Below are positions 24,113-28,739 of a stretch of DNA of 28,739 nt, piece after piece. Source of the DNA: a virus. Below the pieces are notes generated by a model, which did not search any database, was not told where the DNA came from, and saw only the letters and a program-made list of their open reading frames with translations. The DNA lies in IMG/VR virus record IMGVR_UViG_3300031951_000926, positions 1-28,739 of that record. The stretch is one strand, 5' to 3'. Within the stretch, counting starts at the first letter, position 1, and every line of letters begins with the position of its first letter. The translations under genes and the position numbers were made by a program.

Positions 24113-24750
24113 GATGTAACTGGGATACGCGCCTGCCCAGAACGGTAAGCATCTTGTCGATTGAGTCCATCGCCCAACCGCATAAGTTGCTGCACTGCCT
24201 CTTGATATCGCTGTTCGTAGTAATTCATCATGTCTTGTTCACCCTTCAGGTACACATAAGCTTCCCGAAGACTTCCGTACAACAAGACATTCTCGTAGTT
24301 ATCGCCTAGCCACGAAGTACCTGCATTTACAATAGAAGCAGGATACGAATAATAGTGCAATTCAGCCGTGTACGCGAGGTCTGGCGCAGGGCCAAGAATC
24401 ATCGTGTTGTCATCCCAGATAGCGTAATACTTGGGTAACCCAGTATCGTCTGCATCCGGGTACGCCTGACGAATATAGTTCACATCCTTATTCAGCAGGT
24501 ATGTGTATTCGTTATTGGACGGATTGAACACCGCCAAAGAGAACGTCGAAAGCCAGTCAGACGGGAGGGCCATGTACTTGTTCCCAATCGACATCGTGGC
24601 AGTCGAGTTCTTACGAATCGCCGGGATCTGAACGGAGTTATAAATCCGCTCTTCAGCTAACTGCACAAAAGTCGGGATATTCGCCACGAAAGAAGTTTCC
24701 GTGGACTGAACGTAGTCCTGAATCAGTGTAGAAAGCTGAGAGTAATTCAC
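24109..24750 (-). CDS. Head-tail adaptor protein, 213 aa
   Basis: The start is a GTG at 24750, coupled as GTGA to the upstream stop. The N-terminal helices (NYSQLSTLIQDYVQS, then FVQLAEERIYNSVQIPAIRK) followed by YMALPSDWLSTFSLAVF, PKYYAIWDDNTMILGPAPD and a tyrosine-rich helical end (GSLREAYVYLKGEQDMMNYYEQRY) match the phage adaptor family of SU10- and T7-like podoviruses (gp11-type). That protein forms a ring below the portal and receives the tail nozzle. It fits with the neck-like protein upstream and the nozzle downstream. Confidence 0.85.
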   Translation of the reverse strand: MNYSQLSTLIQDYVQSTETSFVANIPTFVQLAEERIYNSVQIPAIRKNSTATMSIGNKYMALPSDWLSTFSLAVFNPSNNEYTYLLNKDVNYIRQAYPDADDTGLPKYYAIWDDNTMILGPAPDLAYTAELHYYSYPASIVNAGTSWLGDNYENVLLYGSLREAYVYLKGEQDMMNYYEQRYQEAVQQLMRLGDGLNRQDAYRSGQARIPVTS

Positions 24751-24944
24751 GGCGACCAGCCTGACCTGTACTTGGCGTTGTTCTCAAGGTTGATCTGCGA
24801 CACGAACTTTTTACCCTTCGTAGCAGCACCAGCACCCTTCATATCCATGTGGGTGACGCCCTTGTTCACATCCTTCTCCGGGTAGCCATTACGCCCCGTC
24901 GAGTCGGTGTTCGGCCTAATTTTGCCGGGATTTAATTCTTTCAT
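24747..24944 (-). CDS. Small basic phage protein, 65 aa
   Basis: The ATG at 24944 has GAGGT upstream, and the stop overlaps the adaptor GTG start. The sequence (MKELNPGKIRPNTDSTGRNGYPEKDV, then TKGKKFVSQINLENNAKYRSGWSP) is hydrophilic with Gly/Lys/Asn-rich stretches and no hydrophobic core. It has no motif I recognise. Coding is supported by a good ribosome binding site, tight packing and the coupled start of the adaptor. Its place among other tiny basic proteins suggests a virion-associated or DNA-binding role, which is inference only. Confidence 0.7.
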   Translation of the reverse strand: MKELNPGKIRPNTDSTGRNGYPEKDVNKGVTHMDMKGAGAATKGKKFVSQINLENNAKYRSGWSP

Positions 24945-24949
24945 GGCAC

Positions 24950-25132
24950 TTACCTCGGGCCAGAAGACTTACGCACCGGACTGCGCTGGTTCATCACCTT
25001 CGCCATGTTCCGACCGTACTTCTTCATCTCGCTGTTGGTCTTGCCGCCAGCACGCATCTTCTTCGCGCCGTGCATCGCACGCTCGTGCTTACCAACCTCT
25101 TCTCGCGCAATTTTACGCATACCGTTCTTCAT
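24950..25132 (-). CDS. Small highly basic protein, 60 aa
   Basis: I chose the ATG at 25132 with AGGAG 6 bases upstream over a GTG one codon earlier. About a third of the residues are Lys or Arg (MRKIAREEVGKHERAMHG, AKKMRAGGKTNSEMKKYG, ending RSPVRKSSGPR), with Met and Gly making up much of the rest. No known domain. It could bind DNA or pack in the virion. It is separated from the 65-aa protein by 5 bases. Confidence 0.72.
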   Translation of the reverse strand: MKNGMRKIAREEVGKHERAMHGAKKMRAGGKTNSEMKKYGRNMAKVMNQRSPVRKSSGPR

Positions 25133-25141
25133 CACAATCTC

Positions 25142-25519
25142 CTAGGTCGTAACGACCGTTACCGTTCCTACTTCACCAGCCGGGGCCAGAGGGTTAGGTG
25201 TTAATTCTGCGTCAAATGAACTCGATCCGCCAACCGGATTCCATCCCCAATAAATTTGACGACTGCCATTAGCACCGTCATTACCGACCGCAAAATAACT
25301 CGTGTCCGGTCTTGGGTTCCGTAGAGCCTGCGGGTCGTCCACAGGATACAGACCAAGCGAGAGTTGAGGCTGGTCAGGCTCCCAACACTCCGGACAGACC
25401 AAGATATTCACGTTCTTGGTCTTCACCACAATCGACTTTAGCTGCTTCAGTTTGTACTGAAACCCGCATCGGTCGCACATGGCGATTGCGTTCTTGCCAC
25501 TTGCAAACCTGTTTGGCAT
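25142..25519 (-). CDS. Zinc-ribbon phage protein, 125 aa
   Basis: Residues 15-45 form a zinc ribbon: C15-x2-C18, then 23 residues, then C42-x2-C45 (CDRC and CPEC). The core between them (LKQLKSIVVKTKNVNILV) is a typical ribbon hairpin. After it come DPQALRNPRPD and a Trp/Gly segment (IYWGWNPVGG). The ATG overlaps the stop of the 241-aa gene (TAATG). I know similar zinc-ribbon proteins between neck and adaptor genes of podovirus-like aquatic phages. Possibly structural, with zinc stabilising the fold. Confidence 0.8.
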   Translation of the reverse strand: MPNRFASGKNAIAMCDRCGFQYKLKQLKSIVVKTKNVNILVCPECWEPDQPQLSLGLYPVDDPQALRNPRPDTSYFAVGNDGANGSRQIYWGWNPVGGSSSFDAELTPNPLAPAGEVGTVTVVTT

Positions 25520-26244
25520 TAGTAGCCACCCAAGAAGCTCTCACGTGGGACAAACCGCACCGCCGCCTTTTCCCGATCCTCACCAGCCGCCAAGTCCCAA
25601 GCCTCGTCGTACTGGGCTTTCAGGATCTGCGTACGCGCCTCTGCACCGGGGATCTTCATCGACAGCATATAAGCCAAGCCTGCAACCATGCAGGGCAAGA
25701 ACCGAAACGGAATGTCTTGTCCGTTGACGCCGTTACCCACATCGAACATCCGACGCAGGCGCGTGTAGTACAAGGTCCAAGTTGTGCTGTTGTCTGGCTT
25801 CGGCCATACCGTAAACTGCGGATAGACAATGACGTTATCAGCACCCGTGGCACCGGTACGGCGATTGATCCAAATCTGAATCGGGCGACCCGTCGCGTTC
25901 TTGTTCGGGATCGACACGTAGGTGCTGGACGAGATACGGCTGATATTGATGTCCTGCTGATTCGTCCCAGAGCCAGTGCGGATTACGTGGTCAAGCAGAT
26001 CAACCGTATCCACCGGCAGGTCATACGTACCGACGTTGTAGATCAGGGTGTGGGTGCCCTGTTCTAGAGTCCAGAGGTTGATGCCCCGGTTAGCCCAGTC
26101 CATCAGCAAAAGCGACAGACTACGCTTCGACGTACGGAAGTCATAACCCGTACGCAGTTCAGAACCGCAACGCTCGTAAGCCTCTTCAATGATCGTGTTG
26201 AGGTCGAGGTTAAAGTCTGTAGTAGCTGTAGTCTTGTCTACCAT
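25519..26244 (-). CDS. Neck/tail structural protein, 241 aa
   Basis: Helical N-terminus (LDLNTIIEEAYERCGSEL, then LLLMDWANRGINLWTLEQG) followed by beta segments (YDLPVDTVDLLDHVIRTG, RPIQIWINRRTG, FTVWPKPDN, TLYYTRLRRM) and a C-terminal helical block (FRFLPCMVAGLAYMLSMK, then AQYDEAWDLAAGEDREKA). This is the pattern of phage neck proteins and adaptors similar to P22 gp4 or tail tubular protein A. Together with the 213-aa adaptor it likely completes the portal-to-nozzle connection. I cannot say which ring each occupies. Confidence 0.78.
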   Translation of the reverse strand: MVDKTTATTDFNLDLNTIIEEAYERCGSELRTGYDFRTSKRSLSLLLMDWANRGINLWTLEQGTHTLIYNVGTYDLPVDTVDLLDHVIRTGSGTNQQDINISRISSSTYVSIPNKNATGRPIQIWINRRTGATGADNVIVYPQFTVWPKPDNSTTWTLYYTRLRRMFDVGNGVNGQDIPFRFLPCMVAGLAYMLSMKIPGAEARTQILKAQYDEAWDLAAGEDREKAAVRFVPRESFLGGY

Positions 26245-26657
26245 TACTTCCTCGCTGTCACTACGTCGTCACCCTTGGTGACGGTGACATGATCGCCTTC
26301 TACATCAACCCGCATCGGCTGTTCCTTTCGGTCCAGCTTGTCGAGCTTCTTGATGAGTTCGTTAATAACTGCAAACTCAGGCTTCTCTTCTTTCTCAACC
26401 GTGCCTGCAATCCCGTTCAGCATCGAAATCAACGCAGTCAAAGACGCGCCAAGCAAGCCCATCACGGCGGCAATCTTGTCGTTGTCCAAGAAGAGACTAG
26501 AAACAACACCGATCACGACGATAGCCGTAATGTACTTCAGGCCGTCTTTGCCGATAGCTTTACCAGCAACAGTCTTCGCAGACGCCTTGGCTTCAAGCCG
26601 ATTTAACTCGGCCTGAACCTGCTCTTTGAACATTTCGATGTCGTGTGGCTCAGTCAC
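26244..26657 (-). CDS. Small two-TM membrane protein, 137 aa
   Basis: The start is a GTG at 26657, 3 bases after the preceding stop; an ATG at 26633 is the alternative. A charged helical N-terminus (1-38) precedes two membrane segments (about 41-57 and 62-85, GLLGASLTALISMLNGIAG), then a Lys/Glu-rich tail containing EKPEFAVINELIKKLDKLDRK and a beta-like end (MRVDVEGDHVTVTKGDDVV). No signal peptide. It could be a holin-like or membrane-remodelling protein, but a clearer holin lies beside the lysozyme, so I leave the role open. Confidence 0.75.
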   Translation of the reverse strand: MTEPHDIEMFKEQVQAELNRLEAKASAKTVAGKAIGKDGLKYITAIVVIGVVSSLFLDNDKIAAVMGLLGASLTALISMLNGIAGTVEKEEKPEFAVINELIKKLDKLDRKEQPMRVDVEGDHVTVTKGDDVVTARK

Positions 26658-26660
26658 TTC

Positions 26661-26906
26661 TTACTTGCCCCTTTGACGATACGCACGGGTTTTCTGCGAG
26701 ATGCCTTTGGGCTGCGCGACGAACTGCTTACCTTGGGCTTTTCCTTTTCGCTTGACTGCGGTAGTTCGGGCGTACTCAGCAGGGCTGAGAGCTTTAATCG
26801 CAGCCTCTGGTAGATATCTTTCACCCGTATCAGAAGATCGTTTACCACTTTTAGTTCTCCATTTCTGGGCAGTCCACGCCTTCAAAGATTGCTGCGGAGC
26901 TTTCAT
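26661..26906 (-). CDS. Small basic conserved protein, 81 aa (possible DUF5872 type)
   Basis: The sequence WTAQKWRTKSGKRSS, then TGERYLPEAAIKALSPAEYARTTAVKRKGKAQGKQFVAQP, follows a conserved pattern of small basic proteins seen in phages, bacteria and large viruses. I believe the database name is DUF5872, but this is from memory. Roughly a quarter of residues are Lys or Arg. The ATG overlaps the stop of the 98-aa gene (ATGA). Function is unknown; the KRKGK and GKQF patches suggest nucleic-acid contact. Confidence 0.78.
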   Translation of the reverse strand: MKAPQQSLKAWTAQKWRTKSGKRSSDTGERYLPEAAIKALSPAEYARTTAVKRKGKAQGKQFVAQPKGISQKTRAYRQRGK

Positions 26907-27199
26907 GACTTGTACCCGCCGCCCTTTTCCTTGTACCGCTTAGCCAACAACTGCGCCTTACGAGCCGACCATTGACCTGCCGCCGTGCCCTGAACAGCAC
27001 TATTCTTGATGCTGTTGAACAATGCTTTACGCATACTGGGCTTGGTGTAGTTACCGGCCTCGTTGACCTTGCTCTCACCACCCTTTTTGTATGTACGAAT
27101 AGGTTTGCCCGTCCCGATCACAGGCTTATCATCCCCGCGCCGCTTTGCTCGCGGCACCTTCTTGGGATTGATATCACCCATGCCTCGGGAGGGCATCAT
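26903..27199 (-). CDS. Small basic conserved phage protein, 98 aa
   Basis: The sequence starts MMPSRGMGDINPKKVPRAKRRG and ends QWSARKAQLLAKRYKEKGGGYKS. The WSARKAQLLAKRYKxKGGGYK block is a pattern I remember from many phage and prophage genomes next to other small basic proteins. The middle (YTKPSMRKALFNSIKNSAVQG) is helical. The ATG overlaps the preceding stop (TGATG). Highly basic, with no membrane segment. Function is not established. Confidence 0.78.
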   Translation of the reverse strand: MMPSRGMGDINPKKVPRAKRRGDDKPVIGTGKPIRTYKKGGESKVNEAGNYTKPSMRKALFNSIKNSAVQGTAAGQWSARKAQLLAKRYKEKGGGYKS

Positions 27200-27477
27200 C
27201 AGACCATCCGTCCCTTTGTCTTGCCACGAACAGCGCAGCCGTCAGCGCGGCTGGAAGCAGACCCGCCAGAGCGCATCTTCTTAACTTTCCCACCATGCCT
27301 CATACCGATAGTGTCAGCTTCCGGACTCTTCTGGAAGTTCTCATAAGCCTCGCGCATCTTCTTAGCCATGTCTTGATCTTTGACGGCTTGAATAGCGGCA
27401 GCCTGCTTTTGAGTTGCAGCCTTACCACGCGGACTTGTCGGGCCATACGCCCCGCGAGTTTTTGGGCCGCTGCTCAT
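27199..27477 (-). CDS. Small basic protein with ADGxAxxGKTKG end, 92 aa
   Basis: Starts MSSGPKTRGAYGPTSPRG, then a helical middle (ATQKQAAAIQAVKDQDMAKKMREAYENFQ), then GMRHGGKVKKMRSGGSASS and the C-terminal ADGCAVRGKTKGRMV. The same C-terminal pattern occurs in the neighbouring 132-aa protein (ADGIAIKGKTKGKEV). Start and stop overlap both neighbours (TAATG, TGATG). No function known. The repeated motif suggests that the two proteins bind the same partner or are packaged by the same route. Confidence 0.78.
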   Translation of the reverse strand: MSSGPKTRGAYGPTSPRGKAATQKQAAAIQAVKDQDMAKKMREAYENFQKSPEADTIGMRHGGKVKKMRSGGSASSRADGCAVRGKTKGRMV

Positions 27478-27875
27478 TAGCAGTAACCTCCCTTATTCAT
27501 CTTGACTTCCTTACCCTTGGTCTTGCCTTTGATAGCGATACCGTCAGCAGCTTTGCGGTAGGAACCACCAGACTTGGCCATGCCGCCCTTCTTCATGCCG
27601 TACTCGGCCTTCTCGTGCTTGATCATGGACTTGGGAGCGCCCTTCTTTTTCATGAAGGAAATCTCTTTCTTAGCCATTGCTTTGGAGTCTTTCACTTTGC
27701 CACCTTTTTTGTAGGACATTTCTGGTTCGACCGGACGGTTTGCACGGACAGGAGGAGCGACACCAACCGGGCTTTGACCGGCCCCTGCCATCGCACGACC
27801 CATCATGTCTTTGCTAGGATTTCTCATGGCACGACCCGCCATGTCAGCCATACGGCCACCAAATTTACGCATCAT
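27477..27875 (-). CDS. Lysine/glycine-rich basic protein (KGGK type), 132 aa
   Basis: By my count 33 Lys+Arg against 10 Asp+Glu in 132 residues. The first 30 residues are Met/Arg/Gly/Ala-rich (MRKFGGRMADMAGRAMRN). Then come repeated KKGGK-type patches (SYKKGGKVKDSK, EISFMKKKGAPKSMIKHEKAEYGMKK), ADGIAIKGKTKG and the C-terminus GGYC. Proteins with KGGK patches are common among the small late genes of aquatic phages. Coupled on both sides (ATGA, TAATG). A nucleic-acid or capsid-interior role is plausible but untested. Confidence 0.78.
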   Translation of the reverse strand: MMRKFGGRMADMAGRAMRNPSKDMMGRAMAGAGQSPVGVAPPVRANRPVEPEMSYKKGGKVKDSKAMAKKEISFMKKKGAPKSMIKHEKAEYGMKKGGMAKSGGSYRKAADGIAIKGKTKGKEVKMNKGGYC

Positions 27876-28021
27876 TTTGACTTACCTTTGAATTTACGAC
27901 CCTTATCAGCCTTCATGAATTCCTTCCCAACCTTCTGGGGGACTCCAAGACGTTTGGCTGCTTTCGGGTCATTAGCAACCAAGGCCATCAAACGATGTTG
28001 TTTACCCGACTTGCTTGGCAT
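27872..28021 (-). CDS. Very small basic protein, 49 aa
   Basis: I read this gene directly because it is easily missed for its length. The ATG at 28021 opens a 49-codon frame, MPSKSGKQHRLMALVANDPK, then AAKRLGVPQKVGKEFMKADKGRKFKGKSK, ending in TGA that overlaps the next ATG (ATGA). The start lies 20 bases inside the preceding membrane-protein gene. The pattern (short basic lead, NDPKAAKRLGVP, KVGKEFMKADKG) is typical of small phage proteins. Without it, about 125 bases would be the only non-coding stretch in this region. Function is unknown; a basic DNA-associated protein is likely. Confidence 0.78.
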   Translation of the reverse strand: MPSKSGKQHRLMALVANDPKAAKRLGVPQKVGKEFMKADKGRKFKGKSK

Positions 28022-28250
28022 TGTGACTCACCAATCGGTCAATTTTTTGCTCCAGCCGGTCAAGCCGGTCAAGGAGAACCTGTGCATCGGCTCGCACTTC
28101 AGCACGAGTAACATGGTCACGAGCGACTTCTTCTCGGGTCTTGTTGAGAAGTATCCCTAAGCGTTGAAGCTCAGCAAACTTCTCTTTCACAACAAAACCC
28201 AAAACGGCCACGATTCCCGTAAGAACCATGTTCCAAACCAGCATTTCCAT
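28002..28250 (-). CDS. Small membrane protein with coiled coil, 82 aa
   Basis: One N-terminal membrane segment (about 4-21, LVWNMVLTGIVAVLGFVV) is followed by a charged helix with a leucine periodicity (LLDRLDRLEQKIDRLVSHNAKQ) and a basic end. The N-terminus lacks a cleavage site, so it probably stays as an anchor with the coiled coil in the cytoplasm. It follows the endonuclease gene by one base. I do not recognise a family. It might help lysis or anchor a phage complex; neither is shown. Confidence 0.75.
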   Translation of the reverse strand: MEMLVWNMVLTGIVAVLGFVVKEKFAELQRLGILLNKTREEVARDHVTRAEVRADAQVLLDRLDRLEQKIDRLVSHNAKQVG

Positions 28251-28251
28251 C

Positions 28252-28698
28252 TCAACAGTTCCATTTCTTCAAATAGACAGCTAATTGCTCAGCGCGAATG
28301 GAGCTATCGTTCACGTTACCAGCCGCTAGATTACACCGCCCACATAAAAGATCGCGGACTTCATTTGTAACATGATTATGGTCTACGCATGGTCGGTCTG
28401 ATTTTTTACCTTCCATACTAAATTGGATGCCACAACAAGCGCATTTACCACCTTGTACTAAAAGCATTTCAGCAAATTTAGATGCTGAAATACCGTACTT
28501 TACAGGTAAATTATATTTACGCGTTTCAACTTTCATACAAGGCTTACAAGCGTAATTAAGCCCGGACAATTGTTTTTTGTTACGGCTAAATTCAGTAGAC
28601 AGCTTCCATTCTCGGCACTTACTGCACCGATACTGCCCATGCTCATTAGGCTTTTTTGGTACCCGGCCCCAATCCCGTTTTGTCGCTAACATGCCCAT
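28252..28698 (-). CDS. Endonuclease VII-type HNH nuclease, 148 aa
   Basis: C25-C28 (CSKC) with C51-C54 (CKPC) form an N-terminal zinc module. Then C86-x2-C89 (CACC), D106-H107-N108-H109 (CVDHNH) and C119-x2-C122 (LLCGRCN) build the zinc-bound endonuclease VII fold, whose His/Asp residues cut branched or nicked DNA. The length is typical of phage endonuclease VII proteins. The gene is visibly richer in A and T than neighbours, as is the other HNH gene here. The start at 28698 lacks a strong ribosome binding site. It may be a resolving nuclease for packaging or a mobile gene; the zinc module shared with the other nuclease slightly favours the latter. Confidence 0.9.
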   Translation of the reverse strand: MGMLATKRDWGRVPKKPNEHGQYRCSKCREWKLSTEFSRNKKQLSGLNYACKPCMKVETRKYNLPVKYGISASKFAEMLLVQGGKCACCGIQFSMEGKKSDRPCVDHNHVTNEVRDLLCGRCNLAAGNVNDSSIRAEQLAVYLKKWNC

Positions 28699-28739
28699 GC
28701 TCTCAAGGACTTGTTGATACGACTGTTGGGATCATTGGC

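Noticed and set aside
28686-28739. Tail of an upstream gene at the right edge
   Set aside because: Two frames remain open to stops at 28686 and 28703, one reading NDPNSRINKSLRAWAC. With fewer than 20 codons visible I cannot decide which is real.

Overview
The window is one arm of a tailed double-stranded DNA bacteriophage genome (Caudoviricetes). It is most likely podovirus-like and most likely from an aquatic, uncultured lineage. All 33 genes I support lie on the minus strand and are packed almost without gaps. Most junctions are stop/start overlaps (TAATG, TGATG, ATGA, GTGA) or gaps of a few bases, and the largest gap is 34 bases. I see no tRNA, CRISPR array, integrase, promoter or terminator, so the window reads as the inside of one long late (virion and lysis) transcript running from right to left. 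Gene families, not a search result, support the phage call: a GH24 lysozyme next to a holin, a podovirus nozzle-like protein, a neck adaptor, tail fibres (one with a self-cleaving S74 chaperone), glycine-rich adhesins and large internal-virion proteins. There is no tape-measure, tail-tube or sheath gene. Terminase, portal and capsid genes are not here and presumably lie upstream, beyond the right edge.

Layout in transcription order (right to left). 28.7-24.7 kb: an endonuclease VII-type HNH nuclease, two small membrane proteins, a run of very small lysine/glycine-rich basic proteins (49-132 aa), a neck-like structural protein and a zinc-ribbon protein. 24.7-21.2 kb: the head-tail adaptor, a second HNH nuclease wedged between structural genes, then small virion proteins and a tail fibre. 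21.2-15.8 kb: two glycine-rich adhesin-type proteins built from 2 and 4 copies of one module of about 235-270 aa, with a small virion protein between them. 15.8-12.4 kb: a small helper-like protein, a 2OG-Fe(II) oxygenase, a conserved aquatic-phage protein, a protein with eight 22-residue repeats, and an S74 tail fibre. 12.4-11.4 kb: holin and lysozyme. 11.4-8.5 kb: the nozzle/tail stabilisation-like protein and a jelly-roll-like tail protein. 8.5-1 kb: four long proteins of the kind expected to be packaged and ejected with the DNA. The last is cut by the left edge and carries the start of an ADP-ribosyltransferase-like domain.

How the genes probably work together: adaptor, neck and nozzle proteins close the portal and form the short tail. 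Fibres and glycine-rich adhesins bind the host. The large Q-, A- and G-rich proteins form or travel through the ejection channel. The ADP-ribosyltransferase-like protein may be an effector delivered at infection. Holin and lysozyme end the cycle. The most unusual points are the left-edge effector candidate (easily missed because its frame is open at the window edge), an unbroken 24-unit 11-residue repeat in the 709-aa protein, the cluster of tiny basic proteins, the shared-module adhesins, and two nucleases with the same zinc module on different catalytic cores.
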